Source of the DNA: Anaerolineae bacterium
GTDB taxonomy: Bacteria; Chloroflexota; Anaerolineae; Promineifilales; Promineifilaceae
NCBI GenBank assembly: GCA_023382655.1
Contig: JAHDWK010000001.1
Coordinates: 235,089-299,088 of the forward strand
DNA: 64,000 bases
Direction of reading: 5' to 3'
This document shows, one piece after another, positions 42,410-50,702 of the stretch. The notes below the pieces were generated by a model, which saw only the letters and a program-made list of their open reading frames with translations, was not told where the DNA came from and searched no databases. The position numbers and the translations under genes were made by a program. The number at the start of each line of letters is the position of its first letter. The stretch's first letter is position 1.

Positions 42410-42496
42410 ATGATTATAAGTAACAGAATTGTTTCAATAAGCCCCTACAATAGTCCAGTGCTTGCCTCACAAGGCAAATACGCCAGGGCGTTGTAG
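42410..42496 (+). CDS. 28-residue leader ORF
   Basis: ATG 42410 follows AGGAG (42397-42401) with an 8-base spacer, an ideal start signal. The peptide begins 'MIISNRIVSISPYNSP' and ends at TAG 42494. It is too short for a domain and contains no run of one amino acid, so a classic amino-acid attenuator is not evident. Its 3' half forms the 5' arm and loop of stem-loop 2, and its stop codon lies in the 3' arm, so ribosome movement would open that structure. Either a regulatory leader peptide or a fortuitous frame; the ribosome-binding site argues for the former. Confidence 0.5.
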   Translation: MIISNRIVSISPYNSPVLASQGKYARAL

Positions 42497-42502
42497 GGGC
42501 TG
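42437..42502 (+). promoter_or_regulatory. Leader stem-loop 2
   Basis: Perfect 11-bp outer arms AGCCCCTACAA and TTGTAGGGGCT enclose a second hairpin TTGCC/GGCAA. No T run follows directly, so it is not a classic terminator. It could be a riboswitch-like or processing element before the binding-protein gene. Confidence 0.6.
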
Positions 42503-42648
42503 TTTGCATTTAAGTTACAGACCTGACAGATTATGGAAAACCTGTTATGTCTCTCGAGGAGGTGATGCAGCGCAGAGTAGCCAAAAAAATATAACAATTC
42601 ACATTTAAACAGTTTATCGTCTTAAATCTAGAGATTTGGAGGAGACAA

Positions 42649-44643
42649 ATGTCAAAAAAGTGGTTTACATTTATTGCCCTACTTGTGGCGTTTAGCTTTG
42701 TATTAGCGGCTTGTCAGTCTGCTGAACCGACGGTCGTCGAAGTTACCCGTGTTGTCACCGAAACTGTGGTGGAAACAGTTGAGGTAGGCGGCGAAACGCA
42801 AGAAGTTCCTGTTGAAGTTACCCGTGTTGTCGTGGAAACGGTTGTGGTTGAACCCACCGCCGCTCCTGAAGAAGCCCGACCGAAGGACCTGGTTGTTTGT
42901 ATGGCCCAAGAGCCAGAGACTTTGTATGTCTATGGCGGTTCCATGCTGGCTATGTCCGCTGTGCTGCATTCTATTTTTGAATCCGACCTCACCACTCTGT
43001 CCTATGCGTACCAGGCACAAGGCCTGGAGAAAGTACCCAGCCTGGCTGATGGCGATGCTGTTATCAACGAAGTGGAAGTGCAGCCTGGTGATATGGTGCG
43101 CGACGTCACCGACACAGTTGTGGCCTGGGGTGAAGGCGTCACCGTGAACAATGCCGCCGGTGAAGAAGTGGCCTTTGACGGTAACGCGGTCATGATGGAA
43201 CAAATGGTAGTGGACTTTACCCTGAAGCCGCGTGTCTGGTCAGATGGCGAACCGGTAAAAGCCAGCGATTCCGTTTATAGCTTTAATGTTGTTGGCGAAC
43301 CAGATACTCCCACCGTCAAGTATGCCTGGGAACGCACCGCCAGCTATGAGGCCACCGGTGATCTGTCCACTCGTTGGACGGGCCTGCCTGGCTTCCTGGA
43401 TTCCACCTACTTCACCAACTTCTGGGGTCCGTTGCCAGAACACGTATTGGGTGGTTTCACCGCCGCCGAACTGTTGACGGCAGAAGAATCCAGCCGCCTG
43501 CCCATGGGCGATGGCCCGTTTATGATTACGGAATGGGTAGCCGGTGACCGCATTTCATTGGTGAAGAACCCGAACTACTATCGCGCCAGTGAAGGTCTGC
43601 CTTATCTGGACAGTGTAACCTACAAATTCATCCCCAACACCAATCAGTTGATTGCCCAGCTGCTGTCTGGCGCTTGCGATATTGGTACACAGGATGGTAT
43701 GGGTTCTGACCAGGCGCCGTTCCTGATTGAAGCGGAGAACAATGGTTTGCTCACGCCTTACTTCCAGACCGGTACAACCTACGAACACATTGACTTTAAC
43801 ATTGACCCGGTAGCTGAAGTTGCCAGCACCCGCCCCGACTGGTTTAGCGATGTGCGTGTGCGCCAGGCGATGACCATGTGTACCGACCGTCAGAGCATGG
43901 TAGATAACATCCTGTACGGCCGTTCCGAGGTCATCCACTCCTACATCCCCAGTGTCCACCCGCTTTATCCGGGTGAAGGTCTGACCGAATGGCCCTATGA
44001 CGTGGAAGCAGCCAATGCTTTGCTGGATGAAGTTGGTTGGGTAGACGGTGATGGTGATGGCATCCGCGAACACGCCGATGGTACACCGTTTATCGTTAGC
44101 CTCGGCACCACCGCCGGTAATGCCATGCGTCAGCAATTGACCCAGATTTTCAAAGAAAATCAAGCCCAGTGTGGCATTCAAGTAGAGCTGCTCTACCTGC
44201 CTGCTGGCGAATGGTTTGCGAACGGGCCGGAAGGTGTATTGTTTGGTCGCCAAATTGAATTAGGTGAATTTGCCTGGTTAACTGGCGTCGAACCGTCTTG
44301 CAACCTGTATGGTGGCTGGAACGTTCCTGGCGATCCGGAAGCAGTAGATGAGAACGGCAATGCCCTCTATCCATCTGGTTGGGGTGGTCAGAACAATACG
44401 GGTTGGCGCAGTGAAGAATTTGACGCCGCCTGCCAGAAAGCCATTGGTTCACTGCCCGGCACGCCGGAATATGAGGAAGGACACATCGAATCTCAGATTA
44501 TCTTCTCTGAGAATGTGCCGATCATCCCGTTATTCCTGCGCCTCAAGATAGCCGCGGCCCGCCCGGAAATCTTAAACTTCAACGTAGATCCGACCCAAAA
44601 CTCTGAAATGTACAACATCTATGAAATTGACATTCAACAGTAG
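42649..44643 (+). CDS. Peptide ABC transporter, substrate-binding lipoprotein
   Basis: A 664-residue SBP_bac_5 (DppA/OppA-type) binding protein. Signal peptide with lipobox 'FVLAACQS', then a repeated linker 'VVEVTRVVTETVVETVEVGG' typical of Chloroflexota extracellular solute-binding proteins. The mature fold shows 'LKPRVWSDGEPVKASDSVYSF', 'PMGDGPFMITEWVAGDRISLV' and 'VRVRQAMTMCTDRQSMVDNI', all family hallmarks. GGAGGAG precedes ATG. It delivers peptides or other small ligands to the two permeases encoded downstream. A strong terminator follows directly, so it can be made in excess over the membrane parts. Only one octamer lies in this gene. Confidence 0.95.
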   Translation: MSKKWFTFIALLVAFSFVLAACQSAEPTVVEVTRVVTETVVETVEVGGETQEVPVEVTRVVVETVVVEPTAAPEEARPKDLVVCMAQEPETLYVYGGSMLAMSAVLHSIFESDLTTLSYAYQAQGLEKVPSLADGDAVINEVEVQPGDMVRDVTDTVVAWGEGVTVNNAAGEEVAFDGNAVMMEQMVVDFTLKPRVWSDGEPVKASDSVYSFNVVGEPDTPTVKYAWERTASYEATGDLSTRWTGLPGFLDSTYFTNFWGPLPEHVLGGFTAAELLTAEESSRLPMGDGPFMITEWVAGDRISLVKNPNYYRASEGLPYLDSVTYKFIPNTNQLIAQLLSGACDIGTQDGMGSDQAPFLIEAENNGLLTPYFQTGTTYEHIDFNIDPVAEVASTRPDWFSDVRVRQAMTMCTDRQSMVDNILYGRSEVIHSYIPSVHPLYPGEGLTEWPYDVEAANALLDEVGWVDGDGDGIREHADGTPFIVSLGTTAGNAMRQQLTQIFKENQAQCGIQVELLYLPAGEWFANGPEGVLFGRQIELGEFAWLTGVEPSCNLYGGWNVPGDPEAVDENGNALYPSGWGGQNNTGWRSEEFDAACQKAIGSLPGTPEYEEGHIESQIIFSENVPIIPLFLRLKIAAARPEILNFNVDPTQNSEMYNIYEIDIQQ

Positions 44644-44665
44644 TAAGGCGGTCTGAATGAATGAG

Positions 44666-44700
44666 TAGTGGCAGCGCCTGATGGCGCTGCCACTATTTTT
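44666..44700 (+). terminator. Intrinsic terminator after the binding-protein gene
   Basis: Perfect 13-bp stem TAGTGGCAGCGCC (44666-44678) / GGCGCTGCCACTA (44683-44695), loop TGAT, then five T. It separates the binding-protein gene from the permease genes and would set a high ratio of the former. Confidence 0.92.
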
Positions 44701-44885
44701 GTTGGTTTTAGTTCATCCCTTTGATACAATCTCGACATGGATGCACTATTTCCCGATTCCTCCCACATTATTGGCTTTTTAGCCGCATCCAAAATGCACA
44801 GACTAATAAAAAATTAGCAAATACCTGACTACAGCATATTGCTAAGTAAGTTTTCGCAAGCAGCTGAACGGTTTGCAGACGAAAG

Positions 44886-44928
44886 GGACCGGTTAGTTAA
44901 CCGGTCCAGGCAAGGCAATACTCTTGCC
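44886..44928 (+). promoter_or_regulatory. Twin hairpins abutting the permease ribosome-binding site
   Basis: Hairpin one is the palindrome GGACCGGTTA/TAACCGGTCC with a 2-base centre (44886-44907). Hairpin two is GGCAAG/CTTGCC with an 8-base loop (44909-44928). AGGAGGT starts on the next base. They may protect the 5' end of a processed transcript or tune translation. Confidence 0.55.
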
Positions 44929-44940
44929 AGGAGGTATCAG

Positions 44941-46128
44941 ATGACCAATTATCTCATACGACGGGCATTCCAGATGGTATTCGTGGTTATTTTAGCGACC
45001 ATTACCATTTATCTCATGTTAAATGCTGTGCCTGGTGGCCCATTGTCGGGTTTAAACCTGGCGGCTGATGCCAAGCAAAGGCTAAGCGAACAAGAAATCG
45101 CCCGAATAGAAGCCACACTGGGCTTGAATAAGCCTATGTACCTGGCCTACCTGACCTGGCTGTTCGGTGAAGACTGGCTGGACGAGGTTGGTGATGCGGT
45201 TGGCAACCCAGACGCGAAAAACAACCTTATTATTACCGGTACCTGGCGTGATTATCAATCGCCCACCTGCCAGGCGGCGGCGGGCACAAATGCAGATGCT
45301 GATCCCGCTAAAAGAGCGCCGTGCCGGGGTGGTATACTGCGTTGGGATTGGGGCGAATCCTGGACATTGGCGCGTGGACAGACAGTTACTTCAGTCATTG
45401 GCAGCCGCCTAACCAACACGCTCATTTTAATGACTACCGTAACCGTCATTTCCTTAGTCATTGCCATACCCATTGGTATTATCTCTGCCGTGAGACAGTA
45501 TTCAGTGCTGGATTATATTGCCACTACTTTTAGTTTCTTTGGTATTGCCATGCCTGTTTTTTGGTTTGGTTTGTTGGTGATCATTCTGTTTGGTCTTCAA
45601 TTCCAAAGTTGGGGATTGCCCTATTTTCCCACGGGCGATGTGTTTACACAGCGGGTGCTGCCGGGGAGCATTCAAGATGTGTTGAATATTCAACCCTATA
45701 CGCTGGCCGACCGGGCCATTCATTTGGTGCTGCCGGTCATGGTCCTGACGCTATTATATCTGGCCGGTTGGAGCCGTTATATGCGCTCCTCTATGTTGGA
45801 GGTGTTGCGCCAGGATTATGTGCGTACAGCGCGGTCTAAGGGATTGCGGGAGCGCGCTGTTATTATGAGACATGCCTTACGCAATGCGTTGATTCCTATT
45901 ATTACCATTGTGGTCTTTCAGATACCGGGTATTTTTAGCGGCGCCATTCTTACCGAAACAATCTTCAACTATCCTGGTATGGGCCGGTTGTATATTGATG
46001 CGTTGGGGCGCGATGATTGGCCTGTCGTCATGGCTTTGTTGTTTATTACCGCTATTTTAGTGGTGATTGCGACCCTGATCGGTGATATTCTTTATACAAT
46101 TGTGGATCCACGTATCCGGTTTGGTTAA
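44941..46128 (+). CDS. Peptide ABC transporter permease (DppB type)
   Basis: A 395-residue inner-membrane permease. AGGAGGT 6 bp before ATG 44941 fixes the start; an upstream in-frame TTG at 44839 lies among hairpins. The opening 'MTNYLIRRAFQMVFVVILATITIYLMLN' is the typical first helix of DppB/OppB. An insertion of about 70 residues after 'FGEDWLDEVGDAV' (residues 80-150) is longer than in E. coli DppB. The EAA loop 'DYVRTARSKGLRERAVIMRHALRNALIPIIT' (near 300) contacts the ATPases. Part of the operon with DppC, D and F type genes. Confidence 0.95.
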   Translation: MTNYLIRRAFQMVFVVILATITIYLMLNAVPGGPLSGLNLAADAKQRLSEQEIARIEATLGLNKPMYLAYLTWLFGEDWLDEVGDAVGNPDAKNNLIITGTWRDYQSPTCQAAAGTNADADPAKRAPCRGGILRWDWGESWTLARGQTVTSVIGSRLTNTLILMTTVTVISLVIAIPIGIISAVRQYSVLDYIATTFSFFGIAMPVFWFGLLVIILFGLQFQSWGLPYFPTGDVFTQRVLPGSIQDVLNIQPYTLADRAIHLVLPVMVLTLLYLAGWSRYMRSSMLEVLRQDYVRTARSKGLRERAVIMRHALRNALIPIITIVVFQIPGIFSGAILTETIFNYPGMGRLYIDALGRDDWPVVMALLFITAILVVIATLIGDILYTIVDPRIRFG

Positions 46129-46149
46129 TGGATATGACGTGAGGATTAA

Positions 46150-46179
46150 GAAACCAGGTTTTTGATAAAACCTGGTTTC
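46150..46179 (+). terminator. Stem-loop between the permease genes
   Basis: Perfect 13-bp stem GAAACCAGGTTTT (46150-46162) / AAAACCTGGTTTC (46167-46179) with loop TGAT, and no strong T run after it. More likely an mRNA stability or partial termination element than a full terminator, since the operon continues. Confidence 0.6.
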
Positions 46180-46202
46180 TCAATGGTTAAGGGAGAAATC
46201 CA

Positions 46203-47180
46203 ATGACTGTTAGTAAGATTGATATTGATGCTCTCCAGGCGGAGGCGCTGCTCACCGGGAAGCCTGAGCCACTGGTCATCACTTATTGGAACAGGTTGCG
46301 CCGGCATAAACTGGCGACAGCCAGCTTAATTGTGCTGGTTACGATCATCCTGGTCGTGTTGATTGGCCCGGAAATTATGGCGCGCCGTACATACTATAAT
46401 GTGTCGCGTGGCGAATATATGAATTACAGCCGGGACACACAAGACCTGGCCTCGCGTAACATGCCGCCATCACGTGAGCATCCCTTAGGGACGGATGAGT
46501 TGGGCCGTGATGTGTTATATCGCTTATTGGTGGCTGGCCGTCTCTCATTGACCATTGCTTTTACGGTCACGCTAGTTGCCGAGACCTTTGGTTTATTTAT
46601 TGGGGCGGTGTCGGGGTATTACGGCCGTTGGGCCGACAGCGTCATTCAGCGCGTTGTCGAGTTTATTATCATTCTGCCGGCTCTCCCCTTGCTACTCGTG
46701 TTATCGTCGCTCTTACGCAATGTCCGTGTCTCATTTTTGCCACCTGAGTGGAGCCAGGCTTTCATTATCATCGTCATTTTGACAATTCTCGGTTGGACGG
46801 GCGCCTGTCGTCTGGCGCGGGCTGAAGTTCTGAAGCTGCGTAATATGGAATTCGCCGAAGCATCACGCGCCTTGGGTATGAGTAATCTACAGATTATTAC
46901 CAGACACATGATGCCCAATGCCATTCCACCTATTATTGTCAGCGCCACACTCGGACTAGGGGGCGTCATTTTGCTTGAGTCGGCGTTGAGTTTCTTGGGC
47001 TTTGGGGTGCAACCGCCCGTGGCCACCTGGGGCAATATGTTGCAGGATGTACAAAAAGATATGTTTATGGCCCCCTGGAAAGCACTGTATCCCGGAATGC
47101 TCATTTTTATTACCGTATTGGCGTTTAACTATTTAGGTGACGGTTTGCGAGATGCTTTAGACCCGCGTCTAAAATTATAG
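46203..47180 (+). CDS. Peptide ABC transporter permease (DppC type)
   Basis: A 325-residue permease of the DppC/OppC family. The N-terminal 'YWNRLRRHKLATASLIVLVTIILVVLIGP' is the family's first helix, followed by 'PSREHPLGTDELGRDVLYRLLVAGRLSL', the conserved 'HPLGTDxxGRD' motif, and the EAA loop 'MEFAEASRALGMSNLQIITRHMMPNAIPPII' (near 230). 'SALSFLGFGVQPPVATWGNML' is also standard. It pairs with the DppB-type permease to form the channel. The operon continues 26 bp later with the ATPases. Confidence 0.95.
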   Translation: MTVSKIDIDALQAEALLTGKPEPLVITYWNRLRRHKLATASLIVLVTIILVVLIGPEIMARRTYYNVSRGEYMNYSRDTQDLASRNMPPSREHPLGTDELGRDVLYRLLVAGRLSLTIAFTVTLVAETFGLFIGAVSGYYGRWADSVIQRVVEFIIILPALPLLLVLSSLLRNVRVSFLPPEWSQAFIIIVILTILGWTGACRLARAEVLKLRNMEFAEASRALGMSNLQIITRHMMPNAIPPIIVSATLGLGGVILLESALSFLGFGVQPPVATWGNMLQDVQKDMFMAPWKALYPGMLIFITVLAFNYLGDGLRDALDPRLKL

Positions 47181-47206
47181 GGCTATAGGGAAGAAGGTAG
47201 AAAGAA

Positions 47207-48193
47207 GTGGAGCAAAACAACAATAACATCCTGGAAATCAAAGGACTAAAGACGCAGTTCTTCACAGAAGCTGGTGTGGTAAGGGCTGTAGATGGTGTGG
47301 ATTTAACGGTGAAACGGGGTGAAGTCATGGGGGTGGTTGGTGAATCAGGCTGCGGTAAGAGCGTCATGTCTCTTTCCATCATGCGCCTGATCGGCCAACC
47401 CGGAAAGATATTGGAAGGCGAAGTGATTTTTGATGGTCAAGATATTATGAAGGTATCTGAATCGGCCATGACTAAAATACGGGGCAATCGCATTTCCATG
47501 ATATTCCAGCAGCCACAGAGTTGTCTGAATCCTGTTTTTCGGATAGGTGACCAGCTATCGGAAGTGCTGGATATTCATCAGGATTTAGGTAAAGAGGCTG
47601 GCGAAAAGCGAGCCATTGAACTGCTGGCTATGGTGGGCATTCCTGAGCCTGAATCACGCATTAAAGCATTTCCCCATGAATTGTCAGGAGGTATGTCGCA
47701 GCGTGTGATGATTGCCATGGCCTTGGCCTGTTTACCAGAACTCTTGTTAGCCGATGAACCCACAACCGCCCTAGATGTGACTATTCAAGCGCAGATTTTG
47801 GACCTTATGCGCAATCTGCGCTCCAAAATGGAAACATCTATTGTTTTGATCACCCATGATTTGGGTGTGGTGGCAGAGATGTGTGACCGGGTGACGGTGA
47901 TGTATGCGGGGCGTGTGGTTGAAGAAGCGCCGGTGGTAGAGTTGTTTCAGGCGCCTAAACACCCGTATACAACAGCACTCATTGGTTCCACACCGGTGCT
48001 GGGGGAAACGGATAAAGAATTGGTCACAATTCCCGGTTCGGTGCCAAATCTGGTAGACCTTCCGCCAGGATGTAAATTTGCGCCGCGTTGTCTGCCGCGC
48101 ATAGAGCATCAGCTTACGAAATGCACAGAGGAAGAACCGCAACTAAAGATGGTTGCCCCCAACCATACTGTTCGCTGCTGGTTATATGAGTGA
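47207..48193 (+). CDS. Peptide ABC transporter ATPase (DppD type)
   Basis: A 328-residue ABC ATPase starting at GTG 47207 ([14 protein letters not shown]). Walker A '[13 protein letters not shown]' near residue 45, Q loop '[13 protein letters not shown]', signature '[17 protein letters not shown]', Walker B '[13 protein letters not shown]' and H loop '[12 protein letters not shown]'. The C-terminal oligopeptide-type extension ends '[18 protein letters not shown]', with the Cys cluster that binds 4Fe-4S in some DppD/OppD proteins. It works as a heterodimer with the next ATPase. Confidence 0.95.
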   Translation: MEQNNNNILEIKGLKTQFFTEAGVVRAVDGVDLTVKRGEVMGVVGESGCGKSVMSLSIMRLIGQPGKILEGEVIFDGQDIMKVSESAMTKIRGNRISMIFQQPQSCLNPVFRIGDQLSEVLDIHQDLGKEAGEKRAIELLAMVGIPEPESRIKAFPHELSGGMSQRVMIAMALACLPELLLADEPTTALDVTIQAQILDLMRNLRSKMETSIVLITHDLGVVAEMCDRVTVMYAGRVVEEAPVVELFQAPKHPYTTALIGSTPVLGETDKELVTIPGSVPNLVDLPPGCKFAPRCLPRIEHQLTKCTEEEPQLKMVAPNHTVRCWLYE

Positions 48194-48220
48194 GTGTGAG
48201 GGTAGAGGAGAGTAAATGTG

Positions 48221-49309
48221 ATGGCGGAAGAGATGAAAAACAATGGGAGCAGCCCGGCTCGGGAAAAAACTAAACTGCTGGAAGTGAATAACCTGGTGAA
48301 ATACTTTCCGGTGCGCGGCGGTTTGCTGCAACGGGTAAAAGCATGGGTTAAAGCGGTAGATGATGTTTCCTTTTTTGTGTATGAAGGGGAAACGCTGGGG
48401 TTGGTGGGAGAATCTGGTTGTGGCAAGACCACCGTGGGACGTACCATTTTGAATTTGATTCCGCCTACGGCTGGTCATGTTATTTTTGATGGCCAGGATT
48501 TGGCTACGCTGAATGCATCTGAGATGAAGAAGATGCGGCGAAATATGCAAATTATCTTTCAAGACCCGTATTCATCGCTGGACCCGCGTATGCCTATTGG
48601 TGAAAGTATTGCGGAGGGGCTGCGTATTCACACCAACAAGGGTGGTCAGGAGCGATATGATATTGTGGTCGAGATGTTGACCCGTGTGGGGATGCGCGCG
48701 GAACATGCACGACGTTATCCACACGAATTTTCCGGTGGGCAGCGGCAGCGCATTGGTATTGCGCGGGCGTTGGCTTTGCAGCCTAAGTTTATTGTGTGTG
48801 ACGAGCCGGTTTCGGCACTGGATGTTTCGATTCAGGCACAGGTGTTGAATATTCTGAAGGAGTTGCAGCGGGATTTTGGCCTGACTTATCTTTTTATTGC
48901 CCATAATTTGAGTGTGGTAGAGCATTTTAGTAATCGGGTGGGGGTGATGTATTTGGGCAAGATGGTGGAGATGGCTTCACGGGATGATCTGTATGAGGAT
49001 CCTCTTCACCCTTATACACAGTCGTTGATGTCGGCGATTCCGATTCCTGATCCGACTTTGAGGCGGCAGCGTGTTATTTTGCAGGGAGAAGTGCCCAGCC
49101 CGCTGAATCCGCCGAAGGGGTGTCGTTTTCATACGCGGTGTCCATTGGCTTTTGATAAATGCTCACAGGAAACCCCGCCGTTTAAGGATTATGGGGATGA
49201 ACATTATGCGGCCTGCTGGTTGTTGGAAACTGGGGAGAAGGGCGCCAGTAAGCTGACGGTTGATAAAGTGCGGCAAAGCAATGTGGCCTTTGTAGCTGAG
49301 GTTGATTAA
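48221..49309 (+). CDS. Peptide ABC transporter ATPase (DppF/OppF type)
   Basis: A 362-residue ABC ATPase from ATG 48221 (a GTG lies directly before it). Walker A '[15 protein letters not shown]' near 67, Q loop '[13 protein letters not shown]', signature '[18 protein letters not shown]', Walker B '[12 protein letters not shown]', H loop '[12 protein letters not shown]'. The C-terminal '[15 protein letters not shown]' Cys motif matches its partner. It is the last gene of the transporter operon and is followed by a terminator at 49341. The octamer is absent from both ATPase genes. Confidence 0.95.
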   Translation: MAEEMKNNGSSPAREKTKLLEVNNLVKYFPVRGGLLQRVKAWVKAVDDVSFFVYEGETLGLVGESGCGKTTVGRTILNLIPPTAGHVIFDGQDLATLNASEMKKMRRNMQIIFQDPYSSLDPRMPIGESIAEGLRIHTNKGGQERYDIVVEMLTRVGMRAEHARRYPHEFSGGQRQRIGIARALALQPKFIVCDEPVSALDVSIQAQVLNILKELQRDFGLTYLFIAHNLSVVEHFSNRVGVMYLGKMVEMASRDDLYEDPLHPYTQSLMSAIPIPDPTLRRQRVILQGEVPSPLNPPKGCRFHTRCPLAFDKCSQETPPFKDYGDEHYAACWLLETGEKGASKLTVDKVRQSNVAFVAEVD

Positions 49310-49340
49310 GCACAAGGTTGTGCTGCTGTTGTTTTGAAAT

Positions 49341-49368
49341 AATGGCCCGCAATTGCGGGTCATTTTGT
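49341..49368 (+). terminator. Intrinsic terminator of the peptide ABC operon
   Basis: Arms AATGGCCCGCAA (49341-49352) and TTGCGGGTCATT (49353-49364), one G-T wobble, followed by T-rich TTTTGT. 31 bp past the DppF-type stop. Confidence 0.75.
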
Positions 49369-49372
49369 ATTG

Positions 49373-49402
49373 TTGTCTTCTGGGTAAGTTACCTTCTATA
49401 AT
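49373..49402 (+). promoter_or_regulatory. Candidate promoter for the REC-roadblock gene
   Basis: TTGTCT (49373-49378), 18-bp spacer and perfect TATAAT (49397-49402), 37 bp before the start at 49439. Confidence 0.55.
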
Positions 49403-49438
49403 GATTGCCATAGCAGTTGATAATTGGTGGAGTATGGT

Positions 49439-50668
49439 ATGGCGGATGTAAAACACATTTTGGTGGTGGATGATCATTTTGAAATGCTGGAGTTTCTGCG
49501 CTCCATGCTGCAATTATCCAGTCAAGATTATGAGGTGTTGGCTGTGCCCTCGGCAGAGGAGGGGTTGCTGGAACTGCGGCGCGGGATGTTTGATTTGCTG
49601 ATTACCGATGTTCGTTTACCAGGGATGAGTGGCTTTGATTTGATACGCCGGGCGCGGCGTTTGGGGCTGAATTTGCCGGTGATTATGATTACAGCGTATT
49701 CATCGGCGCAAGGGCGGAAAGAAGCGGCTGACCTGGATGTATTGCACTATTTTCAGAAGCCATTGGATACGGACGATGTGCTAACGGCCGTCAACAAAGC
49801 CCTCCAGGGCAATGCCCCCACCTCACCAACGAATACGGCAACGGCCGTGACCCCCTTTACATTGACCGATGACCTGCGTAAACGACTGGAAATGCTGCGA
49901 GTGGATACAGGCGCGTTGCAGTTGGTTCTATCTGTCATTCATGGGCAGGTGCTACACAGCGTGGGTGGTGGCCCCAAAATTGATCAGGATAAACTGGCGA
50001 CCATTATTGCCCGCAATATCAGCGACAGTTTTTTGTTGGCGCGGGAGATTGGCAGTAAAGAGCCTTTTACTCTGCAATATCATGCCGGTTCGCGCCTGGA
50101 GTTGTACTGCGCCAACATTGGGGACCAATACTTTCTGACGCTGTTTTTTGATGCGGCCGCCCGGCGGGGCCGTATTGGCACGATCTGGGTGTTTACGCAG
50201 CGAGCCATTAAGGATTTGCAGGTGTTGTTACCGGCTACGGCCGTGTCTGGTCCCAGCCAAAAGGGAAGGCCTAAAACAGTTGAAAAATACCCGCCGGCTG
50301 TGGCGCCTCAACCTGTTGTAGAGTCACCCAAACCCACTCCCCCACCCGTGCCGAAAGTGGAGGAACCTGAGGAATTTGAACTGGCGCCGGCCGAAAATCT
50401 ACCCGTAAACATTACCATTATTGGCACGGAAGTGGAATCCGCTACCATGACCGAGGAGCCGGTGGCCGCGCTGGATATGGGCGTGGATGAGTTGGCGGCT
50501 TTGTTGGCCGACGGGGCCGCCGACGTGAGCGCCGATGTGGATGCGTTTTGGGATGATGTGCTGGATTTTTCAGAAGCGGGGGCTGAGGACCAAAACAAAG
50601 GCCTCTCCGTAGAAGAGGCCATTCAAAGAGGGTTGATTGCCGGCGATTTGCCCGACACCGGCAGTTAA
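49439..50668 (+). CDS. Response-regulator receiver fused to a roadblock/LC7-like domain
   Basis: A 409-residue protein. Residues 1-120 are a REC domain: 'ILVVDDHFEMLEFLRSML' (acid pair), the phospho-Asp in 'DLLITDVRLPGMSGFDL' (near 53), 'MITAYSS' (Thr) and the Lys in 'YFQKPLDTDDVL'. Residues 145-260 look like a roadblock/LC7 (MglB-type) domain: 'VDTGALQLVLSVIHGQVLHSVGGG', 'ARNISDSFLLAREIG', 'RLELYCANIGDQYFLTLFFD'. A Pro-rich linker and an acidic tail of about 130 residues follow. Roadblock proteins regulate small GTPases in polarity and motility, so this may connect phosphorelay to a GTPase. ATG 49439 is preferred over 49424. No kinase is adjacent. Confidence 0.8.
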   Translation: MADVKHILVVDDHFEMLEFLRSMLQLSSQDYEVLAVPSAEEGLLELRRGMFDLLITDVRLPGMSGFDLIRRARRLGLNLPVIMITAYSSAQGRKEAADLDVLHYFQKPLDTDDVLTAVNKALQGNAPTSPTNTATAVTPFTLTDDLRKRLEMLRVDTGALQLVLSVIHGQVLHSVGGGPKIDQDKLATIIARNISDSFLLAREIGSKEPFTLQYHAGSRLELYCANIGDQYFLTLFFDAAARRGRIGTIWVFTQRAIKDLQVLLPATAVSGPSQKGRPKTVEKYPPAVAPQPVVESPKPTPPPVPKVEEPEEFELAPAENLPVNITIIGTEVESATMTEEPVAALDMGVDELAALLADGAADVSADVDAFWDDVLDFSEAGAEDQNKGLSVEEAIQRGLIAGDLPDTGS

Positions 50669-50702
50669 TACCGATAACCGATTATGGATTACCGATTACC
50701 GG
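50668..50702. repeat. Heptad array, unit ACCGATT
   Basis: Five degenerate heptads (ACCGATA, ACCGATT, ATGGATT, ACCGATT, ACCGGTA) between two convergent genes. The array supplies the last codons of the HAD gene ('VIGNP'). Confidence 0.75.

Larger units (their letters stand above)
42250..42648 (+). other. 399-bp structured leader region of the peptide ABC operon
   Basis: The gap before the binding-protein gene holds, in order, a consensus promoter (42329-42356), a stem-loop (42359-42408), a 28-codon ORF with a good ribosome-binding site (42410-42496), a second stem-loop formed by the 3' part of that ORF (42437-42502), and about 140 bp of AT-rich leader ending in GGAGGAG before the ATG. The transcript leader would be about 280 bases. 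This arrangement suggests attenuation or another RNA-based control. Confidence 0.65.
44644..44940 (+). other. 297-bp gap between binding protein and permease
   Basis: It contains the strong terminator 44666-44700, then AT-rich DNA with possible promoter elements of low quality, then two hairpins (44886-44907 and 44909-44928) directly before AGGAGGT (44929-44935) of the permease gene. No gene seen. Confidence 0.6.

Noticed and set aside
44839-44940. N-terminal extension of the DppB-type permease
   Set aside because: The stretch consists of leader hairpins, and AGGAGGT stands directly before the ATG at 44941 where family homology starts.
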